Source: Ensifer sp. WSM1721 (GTDB lineage Bacteria; Pseudomonadota; Alphaproteobacteria; Rhizobiales; Rhizobiaceae). From it: DNA of 64,000 nucleotides. Below are positions 20,440-29,304 of the stretch, one piece after another. Position numbers and translations under genes: made by a program. The stretch covers positions 372,001 through 436,000 of the forward strand of contig NZ_CP165784.1 of NCBI RefSeq assembly GCF_000513895.2, written 5' to 3'. The notes beneath the pieces are model-generated. The model made no database searches, had not been told where the DNA came from, and saw nothing but the letters and a program-made list of their open reading frames with translations. Every line of letters starts with the position of its first letter. The stretch's first letter is position 1.

Positions 20440-21180
20440 AGTGATGACGACAGCAGAATCAACGTGCTTCGAAATGGAGGCGAACGGACATCCATGCTCC
20501 CAGGTGGAGAGTGGGTGTGGTTCCCAATATGAACCTCCGCTTGGTTATGAGCTCCCTGAGGAAAGGCGCGAAGTCACGACCTCGGCTCCGCGGTGGGTGG
20601 CGCCGATAAAACGGTCACGAAGGTTGCGCTGCAAGAAATCCGATCTCCACCGAGCTGAGGTCCATTGCGCCTTCAGCGCCGGTAGAACCAAGGCGATGTT
20701 TGCCACTGTCCTCCCAGGCCTCGCCTTCCTCCCAATCGGCAACCGCCAGCTCCATATGCTCAATGCGATGGTCGAGTTTCTCCTACGAACGGCCGAAGCG
20801 GGCGCAATTTAGGGCCGCAAGTTGCGTTGTCAGCTTCTCTCTACATAGGTCGAAATTGGACGGCTCTGGATTGATCACGTGCAAGAAGCGAAGGGTATCC
20901 AGAGTTTGGCGGCGACGGTCGGCCCGTCACTCAACCGGGTTTTCGACGGCCGTCCACGCCACTTGTGCCGACTGCGGCGCCATGCCCAGCAACCGGCGCA
21001 CGTTCCGGACGAGATATGATGCGATTTTCGCAGCGCAGACTGTGCCTCAGAGCTCGACCGAGGCAAGCATCCTGCACCCATTGTCTGATTTTGCGGAGTC
21101 CGCGACGGGGTAGTGATCGGCTGTCTCTATCACGCTCATACTCAGTATGCGGAATTATTTCTGAGCTTCCGCTGCACAGT
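20440..21180. other. Gene-poor region upstream of nifH
   Basis: No coding sequence is supportable. Several frames stay open for 70-140 residues, but they are arginine- and serine-rich and show no recognisable family. The stretch is probably decayed DNA, bounded on the right by an orphan sigma-54-like promoter. Confidence 0.45.
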
Positions 21181-21196
21181 TGGCACGACTTTTGTA
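21181..21196 (+). promoter_or_regulatory. Orphan sigma-54-like promoter
   Basis: TGGCACGACTTTTGTA matches a nif-type -24/-12 element closely; the -12 has GT in place of GC. No TGT-N10-ACA site was found upstream, and no clear gene starts directly downstream. The nearest rightward gene is a small XRE regulator 425 bp away. It may be the leftover of a nif or fix gene that was lost. Confidence 0.45.
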
Positions 21197-21621
21197 ACTC
21201 CATGTCGCGAGGCGGCAGGAGCTGCCGACCCGATGTTCGTGTCGTGGGTGACATCGCGATTGATGGAATGACCCCGACCATTGGCAGAATGGACCGCTTA
21301 TGGAGCTCAGGGAACTGAGTAACCTCGACCTGCGCTGACCGGCAGATGTGCTCGTCACCGTCAGCCGGCCCGGATCGACTAGCGTTGTGCTCGCCTCCGA
21401 CCACTCGGTCTCCGACGGTCGCCCACGAGCAAGGAGATCGGCGTGTCCGACTGGTTCACAGCTCGCAAAGTGCGACACCATTATGCGGCGTGGGGTCTTC
21501 CCGCCACCTGCCTTGCAAATTGTCATACTTATCGCACAAATATTGCGCTGCAACATTATCGATCTGTCCTGCCCCTGTAGCTGCGATATCCCTAATGATA
21601 CATGATAGAAGGAGTTGCCCT

Positions 21622-21864
21622 ATGGCAAATTCAATGAGCAATGCAGGCGCGTCCGTCACGAGCCGAGGCGACGTCGATATCGGCGCCGCTGTTCGGCGAT
21701 CTCGCGAAGCGGTGGGATATAGCGTCGAGGATCTTGCATTGACCTGCGGACTGACTTGCGCAGAAATCACAAGCATTGAACTAGGCGCTGATGTCGACCC
21801 GGGCCGGCTCAGGCGCATAGCGGCGGCACTTCGAGTGCCAACCTCCACGTTCCTGCTGAACTAG
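21622..21864 (+). CDS. Small XRE-family helix-turn-helix protein
   Basis: An 80-residue protein, almost entirely a lambda-repressor-type helix-turn-helix: DIGAAVRRSREAVGYSVEDL, then TCGLTCAEITSIELGADVDP and RIAAALRVPTSTFLL. The ATG at 21622 is chosen because AAGGAG stands about 7 bases before it; the frame upstream has no family resemblance. It has no effector domain, so it probably acts as a DNA-binding dimer on unknown targets. It stands alone between debris and a groEL remnant. Confidence 0.7.
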   Translation: MANSMSNAGASVTSRGDVDIGAAVRRSREAVGYSVEDLALTCGLTCAEITSIELGADVDPGRLRRIAAALRVPTSTFLLN

Positions 21865-22034
21865 CGGAACGGCCGTCACGCTGCTTGCGATACCCAAGCC
21901 TCCTGCGTGCGAAGGCCAGCCATCGGCCACAGAGGTAATGGTAATAGCTGCAGCAAGATCGGCGTACATGTGCCACTGGAACGTGTGGGGATGGGCAACA
22001 TCAAGCGATGTGATCGGCTTGAGATGAGCCGGGC

Positions 22035-22625
22035 TAGCCTTGACCGCACGCAGCAGTCCACGCCGCCTCCTCTGGAGAATGCCTTCCTCGACTGCCGCAC
22101 GCGTTGCATGCAGCGAATCGTCGACGCGGTCCGTCGGTTCCTTCACTCGACTTCCGTCGAGCCGACGACCCGAATTACGGCAGCGCCGCCGGCGAGCCTG
22201 GCAAGGCGCTCCTGCAGCTTCTCGCGATCATCGGATGTCGTCTCTTCGATCTGCGCCCTGATCTGCGCAACGCGGCCATCAATGTCGGCTTTCGCGCCGG
22301 CGCCGTTGATGATCGTGGTGTTCTCCTTTTCGATCGAGACCTTCGTTGCACGGCCGAGCATGTCGAGCGTGACGTTCTCCAACTTGATGCCGAGGTCTCT
22401 GGAGATCTCGGTGCCTTGCCGCCAGGATTGCAATATCCTCCAGCATGGACTTGCGCCGGTAGCCGTTGACGGCGAGGTCGATGTCTCGTTTCAAGTCCAT
22501 CGGGTTCATGCCGGAGGCGACGGCCTTCGGTCCTCTCTGACGATCGCCTGCGCGAGCACGGTCGCGGTCGTAGTGCCGTCGCCTGTAATGTCGCTCGTGT
22601 TGGAGATAGGTCATCGGGGGGCATT
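22035..22625 (-). pseudogene. groEL chaperonin remnant with internal deletion and frameshifts
   Basis: The minus strand reads [20 protein letters not shown], then [19 protein letters not shown] (about GroEL residue 100-120). It jumps directly to [11 protein letters not shown] (about residue 285), so roughly 165 residues are missing. It continues with [27 protein letters not shown] and RVDDSLHATRAAVEEGI in shifting frames before similarity ends near 22035. Symbiotic plasmids of rhizobia often carry an extra groESL under NifA control; this one is dead. Confidence 0.85.
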
Positions 22626-22698
22626 CAGCGGAAGCAACTCTCCCAAGCACGTCGGAACAACCAATAGTCGAAAAGCACGCCGTCGTTCGAATTAGCGG

Positions 22699-23763
22699 TC
22701 ACTCTGCCATCCCGGCCGCGTGACCAAGCGACTTGTTGACTGCTGGGATGATCTTTTCTCCCCAGAGCTCGATTTGCCGCAGCATCGTCTTCTGGTCGAA
22801 ATCGCCCAATTGGGTCTGAATCGCGATCTGAGCCGGTCTCAGAATACTGATTTCTTCCAGCAGTCGGTCGATCACCCGATTCACGCTGCCGATCGGCAGG
22901 TTCTCGCGCATGGTCTCGAACGACAGATCCTGTTCCGTCGGCGTTTCCTGCAGCAGATAACCGTCCTTGCTTTGCTGGCGGCGTTTGTACAGAGCCTCCG
23001 ATAGCCGGCGTTGGAAGCGGGCATTGTCGAGATAGCTGTTGATGTCCGCCTCGTCGTCGCTAGCATAGCAGCAGCGCAACAGCGACACTTTGGCGTCCGA
23101 GACATTCTTGCCCTCGAAGGAAGCTGCTTTTTCCAGGCTTTCCCGCAATGTGCTTAAAGCATCCAAGCCATCGTGAAATGCCGTGACCAAAACGTTGTGT
23201 CCCTCTCGAAAAGCCCGGCCCATGCTGGGTGGCGACGCTGCGGCGACCCAAATTGGCGGCCGTGGTTTCTGAACGGTACGTACCGAAATCGCCGTCGACG
23301 GTATCTTCAACTGATGGCCGTCGTGCTCGAAAATTTCTTGATCGAGGCCCTTGAGGAGGATGTCCAGATATTCGGAAAAGACGGCTGGCGCCTGATCGAT
23401 GTCGATGCCGAAGCGCTCGAACTCGAACTGCTGGTATCCGGAGCCGATGCCGAGCTCAAGGCGGCCATTCGAAACGATATCGGCGAGGCCGATCTCGGAA
23501 AGCAGGCGCTGCGGTTGGTAGAGCGGTAGCACGCAGACCGCGGTGCCGAGGCGAATGGCGCTCGTCACTCCGGCGCAATGCGCCACCATCATCAAGGGCG
23601 ACGGAATCAGCGAGTAATTGTTAAAGTGGTGCTCGGCGAACCATACGGTGTTAAAGCCAGCCTGCTCCGAAAGAACTGCCTGTTCGATTGAGTTGCGAAC
23701 GACGCTTTCGGATGATTGATGATAGCCGCGCTGGGCTGCGAGGATGAAGGTCGCGAATTCCAT
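22699..23763 (-). CDS. Luciferase-like flavin-dependent monooxygenase
   Basis: A 354-residue TIM-barrel protein of the bacterial luciferase-like (LLM) family, which uses FMNH2 or F420 for oxygenation. Typical blocks are FNTVWFAEHHFNNYSLIPSP near residues 38-57, RLGTAVCVLPLYQPQRLLSE near 70-90, and LELGIGSGYQQFEFERFGID near 102-121. It is the last gene of the leftward P450 operon. Substrate and product are unknown. A flavin reductase would be needed; one is encoded at 53.7 kb but there is no evidence that they work together. It resembles y4vJ of strain NGR234 in context. Confidence 0.85.
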   Translation of the reverse strand: MEFATFILAAQRGYHQSSESVVRNSIEQAVLSEQAGFNTVWFAEHHFNNYSLIPSPLMMVAHCAGVTSAIRLGTAVCVLPLYQPQRLLSEIGLADIVSNGRLELGIGSGYQQFEFERFGIDIDQAPAVFSEYLDILLKGLDQEIFEHDGHQLKIPSTAISVRTVQKPRPPIWVAAASPPSMGRAFREGHNVLVTAFHDGLDALSTLRESLEKAASFEGKNVSDAKVSLLRCCYASDDEADINSYLDNARFQRRLSEALYKRRQQSKDGYLLQETPTEQDLSFETMRENLPIGSVNRVIDRLLEEISILRPAQIAIQTQLGDFDQKTMLRQIELWGEKIIPAVNKSLGHAAGMAE

Positions 23764-23881
23764 GGCGTTTCCTCGGTTGCAGGGAGATTGGTCCGTAGGA
23801 AGACTCGACAGGCGCGCGATTTCCGAAAGCTTGGCACTGCTTTAACGGGCCGCCGCACGTCGCCCGGCGGATGGTCGACAA

Positions 23882-25483
23882 TCATTTCTGAGCCTCCTTT
23901 AGTTGTTCCTGATCGAGCTTTCTTCCCGATCCCGCATCGCCAAAACAGGTCCAGCCGCCATCCACGTGGAGGATGGAGCCGTTGACGTATGAGGCGTCAG
24001 ACGAAGCCAGGAAGAACGCTGCGTCAGCGACGGTTTCCGGCTGTCCCATCCTGCCCATACGGTTCGACTGGCTAATCGCTTCTGGGTCGATGCTGCCGAG
24101 CTTTGCCGAGCGAGCGATGCCAGGCGTGCGGATCTGGACAGGAGCGACGGTGGCTGTCCGAAGGCCAACCGGTCCGAGTTCGGCCGCCAGGCACCGGGTC
24201 AAAATCTCCAGCCCCGCCTTGGACGCGCCATAGGCATGGTTTGGTGCGGAGGGCAGAATAGTATCGATCGATGCGACATTAAGGATCACGCCGCCGGGGC
24301 GCATCGTCTTGATGGCCTCACGCGCGCAGGCGAAGGCGCCGGTAAGATTGACATCCACGGCGCGTTCGATCTGGGTCGGTGCTTGTTGGATCCCTGGCAC
24401 AAAAGTATCGGCCGCAGCAGTACAGTTGACGAGAACATCGAGCCCGCCGAAGCGCTGCCGCAGCTCCTCAAACAGCGCTACGGCCTCCCTCTCGACAGCC
24501 ACGTCCACGGATTTCGCCATGTGCTTGCCACCGAGAAAACCAGCGAGCTCTGCCGCTGCTGCACCGTCTCTGTCAGCAATTGCGACAGTGGCGCCGCTTG
24601 CGGCAAAGCGGCGAACGACGGCCGCGCCAATGCTGTTCGCCCCGCCGGTAACAAGCACGATCCGCGCTCCGGTGTGCTCGGCCGGAGGGGAGAGTTCTGC
24701 TGGCGCCGCCGCATATACCGGCGGATGTGCATCGCCGGGCTGATTGAAGCACATCCAACCACCATCAACCGTCAGCACCGAACCGTTGATGTAACCCGCG
24801 TGCGTGCTAGCCAGAAAACGCACGGTCCTGGCGATCTCGTCGGGACGCGCCATCCGCCCCATCGGCACGCGGCGGCGAACCGCCGCGAGGTCTATCTTGC
24901 CTGCATGCTCCAGTCGGGCAATCATTGGCGTGCGGACATACCCAGGCGCTACTGCCGTCACGCGGATGGCGCTCGAAGCCAACTCGCATGCCAGCGAATT
25001 CGTGATCGCGATAAGGCCCGCTTTCGAGGCGGCGTAGGCATTGCGTCTGGGATTCCCGAGCACGCCCGCCATCGAGGCGACATTGGCGATGACAGCGCCC
25101 GGCTGCATCCGCCGCGCTGCTTCGCGGGCCATGACGAAAGGCGCGATCAGGTTTATTTGCAACGTGCGTCGAAAATCATCGACGCTCGTGTCGACAGTCG
25201 CGGCCATTGTGGGCCCCACAGCCGCGTTGTTGACCAGTACGCCGACCTCAGCAAACTGTGCATCGATCCGATCGTAAAGGGCAAGGATGTCCTCCTCCCC
25301 GGAGACATCGAACTCCAGGCCGAGATGCGGCTGGCCAAGACTGCGGCCCAATTCAATCACGCCGCTGCCAGGGAGGTCCAGCGCGACGACAATGTCTCCA
25401 TCGGCGGCAAAGACATCGACCAGGGCACGGCCGATCCCGCCTGCAGCGCCTGTAATGATGACAACGCGTTCTGGCGACTTCAT
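23882..25483 (-). CDS. Tandem short-chain dehydrogenase/reductase (two SDR domains)
   Basis: A 533-residue protein made of two full SDR domains. The first has TGAAGGIG (about residues 11-18), catalytic Ser in NVASMAG and YAASK; the second has TGGANSIG (about 282), NVASIDT and YGASK. Both Tyr-Lys pairs are intact, so both halves may be active, probably with NAD(P). Each half ends with a near-identical block (NGS(V/I)L.VDGGW.CF), which shows that the gene arose by internal duplication. The ATG at 25483 is preferred to the GTG at 25504. It likely oxidises an alcohol formed by the operon's oxygenases; the substrate is unknown. It resembles the double SDR y4vI of NGR234. Confidence 0.88.
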   Translation of the reverse strand: MKSPERVVIITGAAGGIGRALVDVFAADGDIVVALDLPGSGVIELGRSLGQPHLGLEFDVSGEEDILALYDRIDAQFAEVGVLVNNAAVGPTMAATVDTSVDDFRRTLQINLIAPFVMAREAARRMQPGAVIANVASMAGVLGNPRRNAYAASKAGLIAITNSLACELASSAIRVTAVAPGYVRTPMIARLEHAGKIDLAAVRRRVPMGRMARPDEIARTVRFLASTHAGYINGSVLTVDGGWMCFNQPGDAHPPVYAAAPAELSPPAEHTGARIVLVTGGANSIGAAVVRRFAASGATVAIADRDGAAAAELAGFLGGKHMAKSVDVAVEREAVALFEELRQRFGGLDVLVNCTAAADTFVPGIQQAPTQIERAVDVNLTGAFACAREAIKTMRPGGVILNVASIDTILPSAPNHAYGASKAGLEILTRCLAAELGPVGLRTATVAPVQIRTPGIARSAKLGSIDPEAISQSNRMGRMGQPETVADAAFFLASSDASYVNGSILHVDGGWTCFGDAGSGRKLDQEQLKEAQK

Positions 25484-25500
25484 AAAGGAAGCTCTCCGCC

Positions 25501-26046
25501 TCACTTTCGCGCCTGGGAAGGTATGCAGCGCTTCCCGAGCGCGTAGACCGGATCGTCCGGATGCGATGCTCCGATGGGCTGGCGAAGACCGAACCGCTTT
25601 ACCTCGGATGCTGCCGGCGGGGTCTGCTCCTCAAGCCAATCGTAGACCACAGTGCGCTCGGCAATTCGCCACTCCCCTTCCCTCTTCTGAAACAGGTCGC
25701 AATAGCGACCGCAAAGGAGAACCTGACGTATTGTCCTGGCCCCGTCCGGTCCGCGTTGCCGAGCAGTGAAGTAACTCTCGACGGCGGCCTCTGCCGGGCC
25801 GATGAACTCGATCAGAACGTTAGTGATTTGATGGATATTTCGCGGTTCGGTCTTCAAGACACCCAGCGCGAACTCAATGAAACCCTCGGCCGAGCCGGAA
25901 TAGGCCCCGTGACTGTCATGCGCATCGGGCCAGTAGGAGCTACGTAGCGCCGCCTCATCCGCGCGGTCCACCCCGCGGCAGTACCGATAGAGACAGTCGC
26001 GGATCGCCTCGCGGTCGAGTAGTTCGGCAATTTTTTCGTGGTCCAT
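25501..26046 (-). CDS. SnoaL/NTF2-like fold protein
   Basis: A 181-residue protein of the SnoaL-like/NTF2-like superfamily. The start [20 protein letters not shown], followed by [20 protein letters not shown], is the usual N-terminus of this group (cyclases, dehydratases and ring-hydroxylating dioxygenase beta-like proteins). The ATG at 26046 is chosen for this reason; the frame extends upstream without similarity. It ends 17 bp before the double SDR start and is part of the P450 operon. It might bind or cyclise or dehydrate an intermediate. No metal or catalytic residues can be assigned confidently. Confidence 0.75.
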   Translation of the reverse strand: MDHEKIAELLDREAIRDCLYRYCRGVDRADEAALRSSYWPDAHDSHGAYSGSAEGFIEFALGVLKTEPRNIHQITNVLIEFIGPAEAAVESYFTARQRGPDGARTIRQVLLCGRYCDLFQKREGEWRIAERTVVYDWLEEQTPPAASEVKRFGLRQPIGASHPDDPVYALGKRCIPSQARK

Positions 26047-26258
26047 GGTTTTGTCGCAGATCTGAGATTGGAAGAGACGTGTTCGCGCTTCAGTTACGCA
26101 GCAACGATTTCGGACTGTTCGGCGGTTGAGGCAGCTCCGCTGTCGGCAAACACTGGCCACCGATTGCGTATCGACGTGAACAGCCACTGCAGAGGAATTG
26201 GCACAGCGGCTGAATGTCTGGACACAGGCTGTTGCGGTCCTGTACGGGAAAGCTCTAG

Positions 26259-26507
26259 TTACTTGAAGCCTCCAGGTTCTTGATTGAACAAAAACCGATC
26301 AAGCAATTCATCGGGCGAGCGATCAATTTCCAGCGCATGATCGGGGCAGGATCGAGCGCCTCGTGACGCGAGGAGTTCGTCCCTCTCCGCAACCTCGATG
26401 TCACCAGGCAGGATATAGCCGTCCTCATCCAGCTTGAAGATGTGGGGCGCTTGCGACCAGCATCGCGCGTGGCCCTGGCATTTGGCGTTGTGGACGATGA
26501 TGCGCAT
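26259..26507 (-). CDS. P450-type [3Fe-4S] ferredoxin
   Basis: An 82-residue small ferredoxin of the type paired with bacterial cytochromes P450. It has CQGHARC near residues 10-16 and a third cysteine in [11 protein letters not shown], with no fourth ligand in the usual position, which indicates a [3Fe-4S] or modified cluster. It lies 37 bp downstream of the P450 gene and surely delivers electrons to it. A ferredoxin reductase is not encoded nearby. Confidence 0.88.
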   Translation of the reverse strand: MRIIVHNAKCQGHARCWSQAPHIFKLDEDGYILPGDIEVAERDELLASRGARSCPDHALEIDRSPDELLDRFLFNQEPGGFK

Positions 26508-26544
26508 GCAGTACCTCCATGTCTGTGCCCCCTGCGGCCATTGG

Positions 26545-27780
26545 TCAGGACCAGTCCAGAATCAGATTCTCGATTCCGAACACATGGCCGCCGTAGGTGA
26601 TGGGCGACGTACCTTCCTTGATACGGAAGGCCGGGATGCGGGCCAGCCACTCCTCGAGGCCAACAACAATCTCCCGCCGGGCAAGGTGCGAGCCAAGACA
26701 ACGGTGGGGACCACAGGCGAAGGCAGAGTGGCGATTGTCCTCTCGTGCGAGATCGATCGTGTTGGGGTGATCGAATTCCGCTGGGTCACGATTGGCAATC
26801 ATCGTGGCGCAGGAAATGTAGTCGCCCTTACGGATCGGCGCGCCTTCGAAATCGATATCTTTCCTTGCTACGCGGATCATCTGCACGGTCGAATAGGCCC
26901 GCAGCAATTCTTCGGCTGCAGGCACGATCCGTTCCGGTTCATTCCGCAGCAATTCCTGGTCTTCGAGATTGCGCGCAAGATAGGCCAAGTCGAAGCCTAT
27001 CGCTGTAGCGACCGTGTCGAGTCCTGCGACCAACAAAAGCACGCCGATGCCACGGACCTCCTCGCCGGTTAGCGGACGGCCATCGACCTCAGCTTCAACG
27101 ATGAAGGTCATGAAATCAACGACCGGATCTTTGCGGCGCAGGGCTGCAAGTTCATCGATGAACTGCACAATGGCCCGGGCCGCCACTGTTCGTTTGACAG
27201 CGCCTCCGTGGAGCAGATCCTTCCCCCAGCCGACAAATGTGTCGAGCCGCTCATCAGATAGGCCCAGAAAGCAAAGAAAAATGCTGACCGCAAAGGGAAA
27301 GGCGAAATCCTTCATAACGTCACAACTTGTGCTCGACGCGGAGATCCTGTCGATCAGCGCGACCGCACGTTCACGGACGGCCGGCTCCAGCGCCATCACC
27401 CGCTTGGGCGAAAACAAGGGATTGAGTAACGAGCGAAAGACGGCGTGGACCGGCGGGTCGAGCTCCAGCGGGATCATCGGCCAGTTTTCGCCGAGCGCCG
27501 AGGCGAAGATGCTGCGATGGCTGGAAAAGGTCTCGGGGTCCTGTAGCACTCGGCGTTGGTCCTTAGCGCGAGTGATGACCCAGGTCCCTCGGCCATCGCG
27601 CGTGTTGTTGGGAGAAAAAAAGATTGGCGGCCCGGCGTGGAGGCAAGCGACAGCTGCGTGCGGATCCCCGTTGGGCGTGCGCTGCATGTCGGGCGACGTG
27701 AACAGGCTGAAGTCCTTCACCATTTCGGGTGGGACATGATCTGGGATCGGCTTGCTCACCACTTTGGTTTCTCCTACCAT
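26545..27780 (-). CDS. Cytochrome P450 (CYP127-like)
   Basis: A soluble bacterial P450 of about 411 residues. The I-helix oxygen-binding block LLLVAGLDTVATAIGF, the K-helix EELLRAYS and the heme-ligand loop FACGPHRCLG are all present. By sequence style and neighbours it resembles CYP127 (y4vG) of strain NGR234. The start at 27780 is chosen because the sigma-54 promoter at 27979-27994 lies inside the longer open frame, although no strong ribosome site precedes it. First gene of an operon with ferredoxin, SnoaL-like, double SDR and LLM genes. The substrate is not known. Confidence 0.9.
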   Translation of the reverse strand: MVGETKVVSKPIPDHVPPEMVKDFSLFTSPDMQRTPNGDPHAAVACLHAGPPIFFSPNNTRDGRGTWVITRAKDQRRVLQDPETFSSHRSIFASALGENWPMIPLELDPPVHAVFRSLLNPLFSPKRVMALEPAVRERAVALIDRISASSTSCDVMKDFAFPFAVSIFLCFLGLSDERLDTFVGWGKDLLHGGAVKRTVAARAIVQFIDELAALRRKDPVVDFMTFIVEAEVDGRPLTGEEVRGIGVLLLVAGLDTVATAIGFDLAYLARNLEDQELLRNEPERIVPAAEELLRAYSTVQMIRVARKDIDFEGAPIRKGDYISCATMIANRDPAEFDHPNTIDLAREDNRHSAFACGPHRCLGSHLARREIVVGLEEWLARIPAFRIKEGTSPITYGGHVFGIENLILDWS

Positions 27781-27978
27781 CAACCATTCGCCAATTGGTG
27801 TCTTCGCTGGCCGGGAAGGCGATGGGCTCTCCGGCGCGTATGGCTGCTCGACCAAAAGGGGCGAGCGAAATCGTCGAGACACAGCATTTCCAATCTCAGA
27901 CAGCGCACCGCTTGCGTTGAACTCAGTAGCGCCTCCCGAATACGAGCCGGCAACTCTCGCCGCACTCCAAGCACGGTC

Positions 27979-28101
27979 TTCAAAACACGTGCCGATTTGA
28001 CGGATTTGGCCGAGGAAATAAGTTTGAGATTGTCTTTTCAGTTGTTTAGCTTGAGGCAGAAGAGGAGATTGGCTCAATCCGCCTGTGTCGAGAATCGAAC
28101 A
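27979..28101 (-). promoter_or_regulatory. P450 operon promoter: sigma-54 and NifA site
   Basis: On the minus strand CGGCACGTGTTTTGAA (27979-27994) resembles the nifH -24/-12 element. TGT-CGAGAATCGA-ACA (28086-28101) is an exact NifA-type activator site 92 bp further upstream, nearly the same spacing as at nifH. The operon should therefore be expressed with nitrogen fixation. Confidence 0.8.
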
Positions 28102-28184
28102 AACCCTACCTATTGTCGGACTGGTATTACTTGCGAACGTCGTCTTCCGCAGGACAGCGTCCCTGCAGCGGAGCGGTATCGTTT

Positions 28185-28226
28185 ATGGTGCCCGTCACTT
28201 CGGCAAAGAACCGTGAACGGCACCAT
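28185..28226. repeat. Imperfect inverted repeat between GntR gene and P450 promoter
   Basis: ATGGTGCCCGTCAC and GTGAACGGCACCAT form a 14-bp arm pair with two mismatches around a 14-base loop. It lies beyond the 3' end of the GntR gene. No T-run follows on the minus strand, so a terminator role is uncertain. Confidence 0.35.
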
Positions 28227-28321
28227 GGTCAAACGTTAAACGCAGGTGGGTTCATTCCAGTATGGGCCTACCGTTCCCGTGCCTTCCTCCTTGGGCAGAG
28301 GAATTGGTCACGCACCTCTCG

Positions 28322-29008
28322 CTACGAGGGAAAGATTGTTAGCCGTCGTGCGTTCATGTCTTGCACAATGCTTGAGACTGCGCTCTGCTCTAAGCTAAGG
28401 TGGCTCATTAATGCGGACTCCACCACTCCCGTTGCATTGCCAAGATGGGACATCGCACCCGCCAGCTTGGCGAGACTTTTCCCAAACGATAGAGAAAGCT
28501 TGGATGCGGTTATTTCCATGCGTAAAGGGTGAGTGCAAAAACAGAAATTCTCAATGATTTTGCACATTTCGCAATTCGATGTCGCTTCGGCAATTTCCCT
28601 GAAGATCCTCTCCGCTCGAAGTGCGAGTTCTGCTGGGATCAATTCGTTACAGGTGGCGGTGTGTAAGGGTGACTGATTTCGTACGCGCCCTATCGCCGAG
28701 GTGAGAATTTCTCGTGCCACGGCATATGAGTCCAATAGAGCCCACTCGGTGAGTGGCCTCGTGAAGTAGCCCCTGTGAGGAAGGGATATGATCTTCCCTT
28801 CAGCTGCAAGTCGGATAAGCGCTTCGCGTACGGGAGTTCGGCCGATGTTGAGTTTGGACGCCAGTTCCTTGTCCCTGAGATGCTGTCCCGGCACCAAGGC
28901 GTAGCTGTAGAGCAATTTGAGTACAGCATCGTAGGCTGTGTCGGCCTTCGCACGCGCCTTTGGGATATCTATTCCGCGGCACTGGGGGGTTTTCTCGCAG
29001 AACCACAT
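28322..29008 (-). CDS. GntR-family transcriptional regulator
   Basis: A 228-residue regulator with an N-terminal winged helix (DKELASKLNIGRTPVREALI, about residues 45-64) and a C-terminal all-helical FCD-like ligand domain. It is transcribed divergently from the PEP mutase gene, with about 300 bp of AT-rich sequence between, so it is the obvious candidate to control that gene. An AGGAG site precedes the ATG. The C-terminal domain contains a cysteine-rich stretch (SNCEMCKIIENFCFC) that is unusual for the family. The ligand is unknown. Confidence 0.8.
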   Translation of the reverse strand: MWFCEKTPQCRGIDIPKARAKADTAYDAVLKLLYSYALVPGQHLRDKELASKLNIGRTPVREALIRLAAEGKIISLPHRGYFTRPLTEWALLDSYAVAREILTSAIGRVRNQSPLHTATCNELIPAELALRAERIFREIAEATSNCEMCKIIENFCFCTHPLRMEITASKLSLSFGKSLAKLAGAMSHLGNATGVVESALMSHLSLEQSAVSSIVQDMNARRLTIFPS

Positions 29009-29304
29009 CTTGCTCTCCTTTGTCGACTTCCATTGAGTAAATTCGTTGGATCAAACAACATTCAGTGCCGGTGGCATGAGTTGACCAAGGCCAAGCACAA
29101 TGTTGCATCGGTTGCGCCATCGGCTTCAAGCGGTTGTTCCTTCCTGAACCCATATAAATAGATTTTTTCATATGTCCCGAAATATATTATTTAGGGTCCT
29201 AACGGCGCGTGATTTTTCCAAAAGCATATTGAAAATATACTTCATACGTCCATTGCCTTTTCGGCCAGGATTACTCAAGCTTCGTTCATGAAGGAGGAAT
29301 GACA

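Noticed and set aside
20441..20812. A 123-codon ORF upstream of nifH
   Set aside because: No family, no ribosome site, and atypical composition; counted as gene-poor DNA.
28185..28226. Intrinsic terminator of the GntR gene
   Set aside because: The hairpin has two mismatches and no T-run; kept only as an inverted repeat.
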